From: Chloroflexota bacterium
GTDB lineage: Bacteria > Chloroflexota > UBA11872
Reading direction: 5' to 3'
Length of the DNA stretch: 32,305 bases
Assembly: GCA_028875175.1 (NCBI GenBank)
Contig: JAPPFO010000025.1
Coordinates: 220 to 32,524 of the forward strand
A program made the translations under genes and the position numbers. Below are positions 11,279 through 19,869 of this stretch, piece by piece. Under the pieces are notes generated by a model. The model did not search any database. It was not told where the DNA came from and saw only the letters and a list, made by a program, of their open reading frames with translations. The first letter of the stretch is position 1. Each line of letters starts with the position of its first letter.

Positions 11279-12262
11279 ATGCGTGCGCTGCGGGTGCTAG
11301 CCGTCGCAGTAGCCACCACCGTCTGTGCTGGCGTTCTCACGGCGTGCGGCGCCACCTTCGACCGAACGGGAACGAAAGCGGAGTCCAATCTGGCGCCGGT
11401 TTCCCGCGTGGACGGACGACCACTTCGGGTGGTCGCGACCACTGGGCAGGTAGCCGATGCAGTGCGCCGAATCGGTGGAAACCGCGTGGTTACCCACGGC
11501 CTCATGGGACCCGGAGTGGACCCGCATCTCTATCGCGCCAGTGAGAGCGACATTACTCGGCTCGAATCCGCGGACGCCGTGTTCTGGAACGGCCTGCATT
11601 TGGAGGCCGGGCTTTCCGGGGTTCTCGAACGGATCGGGGAGTTGGGGGTCCATTCCATCCGTGTGACTGACGACATCGACCGTGACCGCCTGCTGGCGCC
11701 GCCTGAATTCGAAGGAGCCTATGATCCCCACGTCTGGTTCGATCTTGACCTCTGGTCCACCGTGGTGGAGACGATTCGCGACGCGCTGATCGAGATGGAC
11801 CCCGACGGTGCCGAGGTCTATCAGGCCAACGCCGCCGCCTATGTGGCTCAGATAGCAGAACTCGACGAGTACGTGAAGATTAGGACCCTCGGGATCGAGG
11901 AGCGCGTGCGGGTGCTCGTAACCGCCCACGACGCCTTTAACTACTTTGCCAACCGCTATGGCATGCAGGTCCGTGGTCTCCAGGGCATTAGCACTGAGAG
12001 CGAAGCCAGCACCGCCGACGTGCAGGAACTCGCTCGCTTCATCAGCGACCGTCAGATTCCCGCGCTATTCATCGAATCCTCCGTGCCTGACCAAGGCGTT
12101 CAGGCGGTCATCGAAGCCGCCGCCGCTCGCGGCCACACCGTCACCATCGGCGGCGAAATATTCTCCGACGCCATGGGTGCCGAGGGAACCGAGCAAGGCA
12201 CCTACCTGGGCATGATCCGCCACAACGTCGACACCATCGTCGAAGCGCTGCGCGGGACGTGA
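11279..12262 (+). CDS. Metal (Mn/Zn-type) ABC transporter substrate-binding lipoprotein, cluster A-I (TroA/MntA-like)
   Basis: Lipobox-like [72 protein letters not shown]. Confidence 0.93.
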   Translation: MRALRVLAVAVATTVCAGVLTACGATFDRTGTKAESNLAPVSRVDGRPLRVVATTGQVADAVRRIGGNRVVTHGLMGPGVDPHLYRASESDITRLESADAVFWNGLHLEAGLSGVLERIGELGVHSIRVTDDIDRDRLLAPPEFEGAYDPHVWFDLDLWSTVVETIRDALIEMDPDGAEVYQANAAAYVAQIAELDEYVKIRTLGIEERVRVLVTAHDAFNYFANRYGMQVRGLQGISTESEASTADVQELARFISDRQIPALFIESSVPDQGVQAVIEAAAARGHTVTIGGEIFSDAMGAEGTEQGTYLGMIRHNVDTIVEALRGT

Positions 12263-13044
12263 GAATGCGCCTGCGCACCAGCGCCACCCTGGCCATTGAG
12301 GCCACGGACCTCACGCTGGCCTATCAGCAACGCCCGGTGCTCTGGGACGTCGACTTGGAGGTTCCCCAGGGCGTCTTGATGGCAATTGTGGGTCCCAACG
12401 GCGCCGGCAAGACCACCCTCTTGCGGGCGGTACTTGGTCTGCTAAAGCCTGCCGCTGGCGAAGTGCGCGTGTTCGGTCGCCCCTACGCGGAACAGCGTCG
12501 GCTGGTGGCCTACGTGCCGCAGCGCGGAAGCGTTGACTGGGACTTTCCCACGACCGCGCTGGACATAGTCACGATGGGAACCTATGGGGGCCTCGGCTGG
12601 GTAAGGCGTCCCGGCGTTTCCGAGCGCTCCCGCGCCACCGCGGCCCTGGCGCAAGTCGGGATGCAGGACTATGCCGATCGCCAGATCAGCCAGCTCTCGG
12701 GCGGCCAGCAACAACGGGTCTTTCTGGCGCGGGCCCTGGTGCAGGACGCCCAGATCTATCTGATGGACGAGCCCTTTCAGGGCGTCGACGCCACCACCGA
12801 GCGCGCAATTGTCGACCTGCTCCGCACCCTGCGCGCTGACGGCAAGACTGTGGTTGCCGTGCATCACGACCTGCAGACCGTCGTCGACTACTTTGACCAG
12901 GTCACGCTCCTGAACGTCCGCCGCATCGACGCGGGATCCGTCGAGGACGTTTTCACAGATGAGAACCTGCGCCTCACCTACGGCGGCCGCGTGGCCGGCA
13001 TCGGTGGACGCGGCAACGGTCGGGCCTCGGACTTGTCGGCATGA
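12259..13044 (+). CDS. Metal ABC transporter ATP-binding protein (MntB/TroB-like)
   Basis: Walker [35 protein letters not shown] typical of Mn-type family; [15 protein letters not shown] signature; start overlaps previous stop. Confidence 0.95.
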   Translation: MRMRLRTSATLAIEATDLTLAYQQRPVLWDVDLEVPQGVLMAIVGPNGAGKTTLLRAVLGLLKPAAGEVRVFGRPYAEQRRLVAYVPQRGSVDWDFPTTALDIVTMGTYGGLGWVRRPGVSERSRATAALAQVGMQDYADRQISQLSGGQQQRVFLARALVQDAQIYLMDEPFQGVDATTERAIVDLLRTLRADGKTVVAVHHDLQTVVDYFDQVTLLNVRRIDAGSVEDVFTDENLRLTYGGRVAGIGGRGNGRASDLSA

Positions 13045-13074
13045 GCCGCGCGACGGCGCACCGGTAGGTTTGCA

Positions 13075-14211
13075 TTGCCAGTGGACGTTCTGAGCGATCT
13101 TGTCTTCGACTACACGCTACGAACCGTCGCGCTGGGCTCCGCTGCCCTGGGCATCGTCAGTGGCGCCTTGGGCGCGTTCGCCGTGCTCCGACGCCAGGCC
13201 CTGCTGGGTGACGCAATGTCCCATGCCGCGCTTCCCGGCGTGGCCCTCGCCTTTCTGATCACCGGCAGCCGCGCGCCGCTGGTCCTGATGATCGGCGCGG
13301 CCTTGACCGGCTGGCTGGCCGCCGTGGCAATTGTCGGCGTCGTCCGCGCCTCACGTGTCAAGACCGATACCGCCATGGCCCTCATGCTCAGCGTCTTCTT
13401 CGGTGCCGGGCTGGTTGTGCTCACCTTCATTCAGCGTCAGCCGGCTGCGGGCAAGGCGGGCCTCGACAAGTTCCTCTTCGGCCAGGCGGCCGCCATGCTC
13501 GAGAGCGACGTCATCACCATGGCATCGGTCGGCGCCGTCGGACTGCTCGGGGTGCTGGTGCTCTGGAAAGAGTTCAAGCTGCTGAGTTTCGATCCGGACT
13601 TCGCCGCCACGCTTGGAATGCCCACCCGGCGCCTGGATGTGCTTCTCACCAGCCTCCTCGTGATCGCAATCGTGGTCGGCCTCAAGACCGTCGGCGTCGT
13701 CTTGATGAGCGCGATGGTCGTGGCGCCCGGCGCCGCCGCCCGGCAGTGGACGAACCGCCTCGGCGTCATGGTCACGTTGTCCGCACTGCTTGGCGCGGCC
13801 GCCGGCGTGCTTGGCGCGCTCGTAAGCACCGCAGCCGAAACGTCCACCGGCCCCACCATCGTGCTGGTCGCCACGGCATTCGTCGTCGCATCCCTCCTTT
13901 TCGCGCCAGCCCGCGGCCTGGTCTGGGCTCGCCTGCGCGGCTGGCGTAGCCAGCGCCTGCTGGCCCTCGAAGCGGTCATGGCCGATCTGGCCGCCCTGGC
14001 GGCTCAGCACAGTACTGACGCCACACGTCCGCATGACGTGGCCGCCCTGCACGCGCTGCGCGGTCGCGCCATCGTCGAAAGTGCCCTCAGCGAACTCGCC
14101 GCCGACGGCCTTGCCCAGCGCCACGTCAGCGGCGGCTGGTCGCTCACCCCCCGTGGACTTGCTGAAGCCGACCGCTTGGCCCGGCTGCGACGCGCGCCGG
14201 ACGACGTCTGA
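13075..14211 (+). CDS. Metal ABC transporter permease (ABC-3 family) with a C-terminal soluble, winged-helix-like extension
   Basis: LRRQALLGDAMSHAALPGVALAFL, KEFKLLSFDPDFAATLGMP, GVVLMSAMVVAPGAAARQ; about 100-aa soluble tail; TTG start. Confidence 0.92.
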   Translation: MPVDVLSDLVFDYTLRTVALGSAALGIVSGALGAFAVLRRQALLGDAMSHAALPGVALAFLITGSRAPLVLMIGAALTGWLAAVAIVGVVRASRVKTDTAMALMLSVFFGAGLVVLTFIQRQPAAGKAGLDKFLFGQAAAMLESDVITMASVGAVGLLGVLVLWKEFKLLSFDPDFAATLGMPTRRLDVLLTSLLVIAIVVGLKTVGVVLMSAMVVAPGAAARQWTNRLGVMVTLSALLGAAAGVLGALVSTAAETSTGPTIVLVATAFVVASLLFAPARGLVWARLRGWRSQRLLALEAVMADLAALAAQHSTDATRPHDVAALHALRGRAIVESALSELAADGLAQRHVSGGWSLTPRGLAEADRLARLRRAPDDV

Positions 14212-15320
14212 TGAGCGCGGCCCAGGTTGACGTCCTCCTGGTCGCCCTGGTGGTCGCCGCCGCCTGCGCAATCCCCGGAGCCTTCTTGATCCTACGCGGC
14301 ATGGCCATGATGAGTGACGCCATCAGCCACACCGTCCTGCTGGGCATCGTCCTGGCCTTTTTTATCGTTGCCGACCTCAACTCGCCCATCCTGATCCTCG
14401 GCGCGGCCCTGGTCGGTCTGCTAACGGTCGCGCTCGTCGAGGCCGTTAGCCGAACCGGTCTGGTCCGGGAAGACACCGCCATCGGCCTCGTCTTTCCCGC
14501 CCTATTCTCGATTGCCGTGATCCTGATCTCCAGCCTGGCCGGCAACGTGCACCTGGACAGCGACGCCGTCCTGCTCGGCGAGATTGCCTTCGCGCCTTTC
14601 AATCGCTTCGCCCCGGGCGGCGTCGACCTCGGACCCATCGCCCTGTGGGTCATGGGCGCCATCCTCATCGTCAACCTCTCTTGCACAGCCCTGTTCTTCA
14701 AGGAACTCAAGCTGACCACCTTTGACCCCGCCCTGGCCGCCGCCCTCGGATTCTCGCCGGCACTTGTCCACTACGGTCTGATGGGGGTGGTATCCGTCAC
14801 CGCCGTCGGCGCCTTCGACGCCGTCGGATCGATCCTGGTCGTCGCGCTCATGATCGGTCCGCCGGCCACTGCCCGCCTGCTCACGGACCGCCTACCCCAC
14901 ATGCTGGGCCTTGGCGTCCTCATAGGTGCGGCGGCGGCCGCCGGCGGCTACTGGCTGGCTCGCCTGCTGGATGCCAACATTGCCGGCTCCATGGCCACCG
15001 TGGTCGGCATCGCCTTCGTCCTGGTCTTGCTGCTCGCCCCACACCGCGGCCTCGTCGCAACCGCCCGACGCCAGCGCCGCCAGCGCTGGACATTCGCCCG
15101 CCAGATGTTGCTCATCCACCTCGCCACCCACGAGGGCACGCCGTCCGAAGCCGACGAAAGTCGCCCCGACCACATGCAGCGCCACATGCGCTGGCCGGCA
15201 GCCTTCGCTAACCGCGTCGTCCAAACCGCTACCGAACGCGACCTCATCACCCTCGAAAACGACCAACTCCGCTTAACGCCCCAGGGCCGAGTCGAAGCCC
15301 GCACCGCCGCCCTCCGCTAG
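14211..15320 (+). CDS. Metal ABC transporter permease (second subunit, ABC-3 family) with C-terminal soluble extension
   Basis: LRGMAMMSDAISHTVLLGIVLAFF, KELKLTTFDPALAAALGF, GSILVVALMIGPPATARLLT. Confidence 0.93.
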   Translation: MSAAQVDVLLVALVVAAACAIPGAFLILRGMAMMSDAISHTVLLGIVLAFFIVADLNSPILILGAALVGLLTVALVEAVSRTGLVREDTAIGLVFPALFSIAVILISSLAGNVHLDSDAVLLGEIAFAPFNRFAPGGVDLGPIALWVMGAILIVNLSCTALFFKELKLTTFDPALAAALGFSPALVHYGLMGVVSVTAVGAFDAVGSILVVALMIGPPATARLLTDRLPHMLGLGVLIGAAAAAGGYWLARLLDANIAGSMATVVGIAFVLVLLLAPHRGLVATARRQRRQRWTFARQMLLIHLATHEGTPSEADESRPDHMQRHMRWPAAFANRVVQTATERDLITLENDQLRLTPQGRVEARTAALR

Positions 15321-15374
15321 CCGGTACAGCCGCGCGGGAGGGAACATGCGCGGCGCGGTGTGCTGTCGTTCACT

Positions 15375-16043
15375 CTATGCGTCCCGGATGAACACGCTGT
15401 CGCTCACCGTCTGGCTCAGCGCCACCTCTTCCGACTCAATGCGCACCACCAGCGGTCCATCGAACGGCAGTCGTCGGACCACGCTGGCCTCCGTCCCCGG
15501 TACGAGCTGGATTTCCGTCAGGTACTCCAGCACCGCCCGGTCGCGGTCCCGCACCCGCGCCACCACAAAGTCCGTACCGTCCGCAGCCCCTGTCAACTGC
15601 CGGGCGTCGTCGGCCTGCAGCGCGTCCAGCGCCTCGTTGGGAATCGAGTCCCCGTGCGGGTCGGTCGTCGGGTCGGACACCTTGGCCGCAATTCGTCGCT
15701 CCATTTCCTCCGAAATCACATGCTCCAGCCGGTCAGCCTCTTCGTGCACGTCGTTCCAGTCGTAGTCCAGAAACTCCACCAGGAAACGTTCGATCAGCCT
15801 GTGATGCCGCACCATTTCCAGCGCGTGGCGCTCGCCATCCTCGGTCAGCCGCGCCCCCTGGTAGCGCCGGTAGTTGACCAGCCCCTTTTCGTGCAGCCGT
15901 TGCAAGGCGAATGTCACCGCCCCCTGCGTCAGATTCAGTTCACCGGCGACTTCACCTGTTCCCACACGCCGCTCGTGCCCACCCGCGTCGTAGATCGCCC
16001 GCAGGTAGTCCTGGTCGCTGGCTGAAATCCGCGGCTCTGACAT
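15375..16043 (-). CDS. DtxR/MntR-family metal-dependent transcriptional regulator with C-terminal FeoA-like domain
   Basis: DYLRAIYDAGG...VGTGEVAGELNLTQGAVTFALQRLHEKGLVNYRRYQGARLTEDG; HHRLIERFLVEFL; DVHEEADRLEHVISEEME; DPHGDSIP. Confidence 0.93.
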   Translation of the reverse strand: MSEPRISASDQDYLRAIYDAGGHERRVGTGEVAGELNLTQGAVTFALQRLHEKGLVNYRRYQGARLTEDGERHALEMVRHHRLIERFLVEFLDYDWNDVHEEADRLEHVISEEMERRIAAKVSDPTTDPHGDSIPNEALDALQADDARQLTGAADGTDFVVARVRDRDRAVLEYLTEIQLVPGTEASVVRRLPFDGPLVVRIESEEVALSQTVSDSVFIRDA

Positions 16044-16069
16044 CGTGACTCAAATATAGCGAGGGTCCG

Positions 16070-16084
16070 CAACCTAACAGGTTG
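16070..16084. promoter_or_regulatory. Candidate DtxR/MntR operator (CAACCT-AAC-AGGTTG)
   Basis: Perfect 6-bp inverted repeat in the 72-bp divergent intergenic region between the regulator and the 16116 gene. Confidence 0.45.
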
Positions 16085-16115
16085 GCGGCAGGCCTTGACT
16101 GGCTAGACTGCCGGT

Positions 16116-17090
16116 GTGGACAGTCCCGACCCTTTCAGTCAGCCGCGACCGAGCCACGCCCACCAAATCTCACGTCGAACGCTGCTCGGCGCGTTGGCCC
16201 TGGGGGCGCCGGCCCTGGCCGCGTTGCTGCCCGCTTGCGGCGAACTGCCGACCAATCCGCAGATCAGCGTCCTCCTGGCCGTCAACGAAATGCTGCCCGG
16301 CCCCCACCGCTTTCCCTTCGTCCTGGCGGACGGCGACGGCGGGCTGGTCACCGGCGCGAACATCAACGTGCGCTTCGTTCGCCTGATCGGGGAGCGCGAC
16401 GAGTTCCGCTTCGAAGCGACGGCCCAGGAGCTCCTCGCCGGCGCCAGCTACGACCACGTGCACGAGGACGGCACCGTCCACGTCCACGACGCATCGCGCT
16501 CCTACTACCTCGTCGCCGACGCCGACTTCGAGGAAGGCCTGTGGCGCGCCGACCTGGAAGTGGAGCCGGCCTTCGGCTCGGCCTACGCGGCGTCGACCGC
16601 CTTCCAGGTGGGCCGGCGCACCTCGGCCCCTCGGGTCGGAGACTCGGCGCCAGCATTCGCCAACCTCACGAGCCGGGACGAACCTAATCTCGAAACTCTG
16701 ACAACCGCCGATCCGCCCCTCCCCGCTCTTTACGATCACTCAATCGCGGATGCGCTGGCCCGACGCGAGCCGTTGGTGGTGACCTTCAGCACCCCCGGCT
16801 TCTGCACCTCGGCCATGTGCGGGCCTGTTACCGCCGTCGTCGGCAACCTCTCCCGCAACTTCGGCGACCGCGTGCGGTTCATCCATCTCGAGCCGTTCAA
16901 TCTGGACGTCGCCCGCACCGAGGGCCGCCTCGAATGGGCAGACGCCGCCCGCGAGTGGAAGCTCGAAACCGAACCCTGGGTCTTCGTGGTCGACACTACC
17001 GGGCGCGTGGCCGCGCGCTTCGAGGGCCTGGTCGGCGCGGTTGAACTCGAACCCGCCGTCGCCGCCGTGGCTGGTCCGCCGCTGAACTAA
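16116..17090 (+). CDS. Tat-exported lipoprotein with C-terminal thioredoxin-like domain (CTSAMC motif) and an N-terminal Ig-like/His-containing domain
   Basis: SRRTLLGALALGAPALAALLPACG (twin-Arg plus lipobox); YDHVHEDGTVHVHD; VVTFSTPGFCTSAMCGPVTAVVGNLSRNFGDRVRFIHLE; WVFVVDTTGRVAARFEG. Confidence 0.75.
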   Translation: MDSPDPFSQPRPSHAHQISRRTLLGALALGAPALAALLPACGELPTNPQISVLLAVNEMLPGPHRFPFVLADGDGGLVTGANINVRFVRLIGERDEFRFEATAQELLAGASYDHVHEDGTVHVHDASRSYYLVADADFEEGLWRADLEVEPAFGSAYAASTAFQVGRRTSAPRVGDSAPAFANLTSRDEPNLETLTTADPPLPALYDHSIADALARREPLVVTFSTPGFCTSAMCGPVTAVVGNLSRNFGDRVRFIHLEPFNLDVARTEGRLEWADAAREWKLETEPWVFVVDTTGRVAARFEGLVGAVELEPAVAAVAGPPLN

Positions 17091-17572
17091 TGCGGGGTTT
17101 CGCCCGCCTCCTGCCGGTGCTTGTAGCTCTCGTTACCCTGTCGTCAACACCAGTCTTGGCCCACGGCGGCGACCTCGTCTACACCGGCGCCGCCGGCCCC
17201 TACCAGGTGCGCGCCTTCGCCAACTGGGCCGAAGGCTGGCTCGACTACTCCGTCGATCTCCGCAACGTCTCCACCGGTGCCAGGATTCCCGGCGCCGAGG
17301 TCCGCGTGACCGTCTTCGAGAACGGCGTCAACATCGCCCAATACACGGCCTTTGAGTCAGGTTCCGTCTACGAATTCGTCGAGCAAAGCCCCGAGGAAGT
17401 CCACTGGAACCTCGTCCTGGACATCTCCAGCGCCCTCGGACCCGCCAAACTCTCGCACTCGCTCGATCTGGCCCCCACCAACTGGGTCTGGCCCAGTGTG
17501 TTGGTCATCGGCGGCTTCTTCGCGGCCGTCGCCGCCCACACCTGGACCGCCCGCCGCCGCGCCCGCGCCTAG
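17090..17572 (+). CDS. Exported small membrane-anchored protein of unknown function (signal peptide, beta-rich domain, C-terminal TM)
   Basis: Signal peptide ending in VLAHGG, central domain AGPYQVRAFANWAEGWLDYSVDLRN, C-terminal TM and RRRARA; overlaps the previous stop (TAATG). Confidence 0.65.
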   Translation: MRGFARLLPVLVALVTLSSTPVLAHGGDLVYTGAAGPYQVRAFANWAEGWLDYSVDLRNVSTGARIPGAEVRVTVFENGVNIAQYTAFESGSVYEFVEQSPEEVHWNLVLDISSALGPAKLSHSLDLAPTNWVWPSVLVIGGFFAAVAAHTWTARRRARA

Positions 17573-19869
17573 CTCCGCGTCGTTTCCGGCAGGGTCTGGA
17601 TGAAGTTGATAATGTGCCACGTATCCAGTTCGCCGTAGCGCTCGCCGAACGCCGGCATCCCCGTGCCCTCGATCCCGTTGAAGACGAATCCGAACAGCGC
17701 GTCGTCCGGATGCAGCGGCACGTGGATCACCAGGTCCAGCGGCGGCGGATCCAGCGTCGCCGCCAGCGGACCGTCCCCGCGACCTGTCGGCCCGTGACAG
17801 CTCATGCACTCGGCCTCATAGATCTCGCGACCCGCGCTGACTGACACGTCATCCGGCGGAATCGGGTTCACCGCCGACGGCGCCACGCCCTGCTGCGGCC
17901 CGATGATCAGCAACCCGGCCCCCAGCAGAATCGCCGCGAATCCCGCTCCGGTCCCCGCCTGCCGCACCCGCGCCGCCCATCCCTGCCGGGCCAGCGTGGC
18001 CAGCGCCAGCACAAATCCCATCCCCGCCAGCGCTAGCCCCCAGAGCCGCACCGCCACCGTCACGTCCACTTCCGCTACGCCAATCGCCGTGGGAGACCCG
18101 ATGTTCAGCCGCACCGGCACCCGCGCATCAAACGCCCCCGGCTGCCGCACGATCGCCAGCACCTGCCAGGCCCCCGCCAGCGCGAACGCATCGGTCTCCG
18201 CCTCGAACGTCCCCTCCTCGGTCCGCACCGGACGCTCAACGGTCGTCCCCAGGTCCGTATCGAGATACCTGAGTTGCAACTCAACATCCGCCTCGCTGAC
18301 CCGTCCGTCCTGGGACGACAGGTCAACCTCCAGCGTGTTCGGGCCCGGCCGCCCCGGCGCCACCCGCACCCGCACCCTCGTATCGCCGCTTGCGCCCACG
18401 CCCTCCACCGCCAGCGGCACGTCGCCGCTGACCTGCCGCGCCGGCTCCCGCTCCGTGAGCACGCCCACCACCGCAAGCACGGCCGCCGCCAGCACGATCT
18501 CAGCCACCACCAGCGTCCGCAGCGCTCTCGCCGCACGCGCCCCGGCCGCGCCAGCCCCCGCCAGCCGCGGCCGCGTCCACCCCAGGTTCACCCCACCCAG
18601 CGCCAGCAGCGGCGCAACCAGTGCCAGCTTCACCACCAGCAGCAGCCCGTACTCCGTACGCCACAACCGCTCCGGTTCCACCACCTGCAACCAGGCGCTA
18701 TACGCGCCCGTCACCACGATTAGCCCAACGGCCACTGTCGCAACGGCGGAAAATCGCGCCGCAACCTCGATCAGATCGGCTGCCGCGGCTCCACCGATTC
18801 TCGCCCCGCGCGCCTGCCAGGCCGCCAGCAGCAACACCGGCAGGCCGCCCACCCAGGCGCCAACCGCCAGCAGGTGAATCAGGTCGGCTACCAGCGCCGG
18901 CCCCACGTCCACCAGCGCCGCCGCGTGGCTACCCATCGAAATGCTCGTCGCCATCACCACGCCCGCCGCCGCCACCCCGCCGAACGCTATCGCCTGGCGC
19001 CGCTCACCCGCCGACGTCGAAGTCGCCTGGTCGGCCAGCACCAGCGCCACCACCAAAGCTGCGGTGCGCGCAATCCACAGCGCGCCCCATTGCCCGGCCC
19101 CGAACACCTCGCCAAACCCCGCCAGCAGCGAGTCCCCGCCCAGGATCAGGATCTGCGTCCCCAGCAACCCGATCTGACCCGCTAGCGTCAGCAGCCCGCC
19201 GCCCAGTAACAGCAGCGCCGTCCGCCGATCCACGCCCCTACGTCGCGCCGGCTGAGCGCCGCGCCGCTGCACCAGCGCCTGCAAAGGCCCGCCAATCAGC
19301 ACTGCCATGCCCACGAACAGCAGCCAGCGCGAAACCGCCGCCGCCGGGCTCGATTCGATCGACGCCACCGCCACCGCCACGTCCGCCGCCACCGGCTCGC
19401 CCACCCCAAACGCAAACGACCCCCGAATCACGTGGCCGTCCACCACCGACAGCGTCCGCCACACCACCACGTAGGTGCCGTCCGCCAGCTCCCCCACCGG
19501 CACCAGCATCGCAGTGGGAGTAGTCGGATCGGGCTCCGTCGGACCCGTGGTCACCGGCTGCCCGTTGGCGTCCAGTACCTCCAGGCTGCTGTAGCTCAGG
19601 TCAATGGCCTCGCTGAACTCCGCGTACACCACTGGCGGCGCGGGATCCACCGCCGTCCCTGGACTCGGCGACGAACGCACCAGGTTGGCGTGCGCCCCGG
19701 ACGGCGCCGTAACCAGCGCCAGCGCCGTCAACGCGGCTAGGACAGCCAGGACCAGCCGCCCGCAGCGGAGCCCAGGCCCCCGCCGCGGGCCGCATGCACT
19801 ACCCCGCGCCACGCCGTCGGAACGCATGCAACGCCAGGCCAACGCCGGTTGCAAGCCCCAGCCCGCCAA
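17569..19869 (-). CDS. CopC-CopD fusion with C-terminal cytochrome c domain
   Basis: CopC start HANLVRSSPSPG after signal peptide and SVVDGHVIRGSFAFGV; multi-TM CopD region; C-terminal REIYEAECMSCHGPTGRGDGPLAATLDPPPLDL. Start codon uncertain (M at 19869 or 19833). Confidence 0.9.
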   Translation of the reverse strand: MAGWGLQPALAWRCMRSDGVARGSACGPRRGPGLRCGRLVLAVLAALTALALVTAPSGAHANLVRSSPSPGTAVDPAPPVVYAEFSEAIDLSYSSLEVLDANGQPVTTGPTEPDPTTPTAMLVPVGELADGTYVVVWRTLSVVDGHVIRGSFAFGVGEPVAADVAVAVASIESSPAAAVSRWLLFVGMAVLIGGPLQALVQRRGAQPARRRGVDRRTALLLLGGGLLTLAGQIGLLGTQILILGGDSLLAGFGEVFGAGQWGALWIARTAALVVALVLADQATSTSAGERRQAIAFGGVAAAGVVMATSISMGSHAAALVDVGPALVADLIHLLAVGAWVGGLPVLLLAAWQARGARIGGAAAADLIEVAARFSAVATVAVGLIVVTGAYSAWLQVVEPERLWRTEYGLLLVVKLALVAPLLALGGVNLGWTRPRLAGAGAAGARAARALRTLVVAEIVLAAAVLAVVGVLTEREPARQVSGDVPLAVEGVGASGDTRVRVRVAPGRPGPNTLEVDLSSQDGRVSEADVELQLRYLDTDLGTTVERPVRTEEGTFEAETDAFALAGAWQVLAIVRQPGAFDARVPVRLNIGSPTAIGVAEVDVTVAVRLWGLALAGMGFVLALATLARQGWAARVRQAGTGAGFAAILLGAGLLIIGPQQGVAPSAVNPIPPDDVSVSAGREIYEAECMSCHGPTGRGDGPLAATLDPPPLDLVIHVPLHPDDALFGFVFNGIEGTGMPAFGERYGELDTWHIINFIQTLPETTRS

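Noticed and set aside
13351-14271. 306-aa - strand ORF
   Set aside because: Antisense to the Mn-type permease; low-complexity Gly/Asp/His composition.
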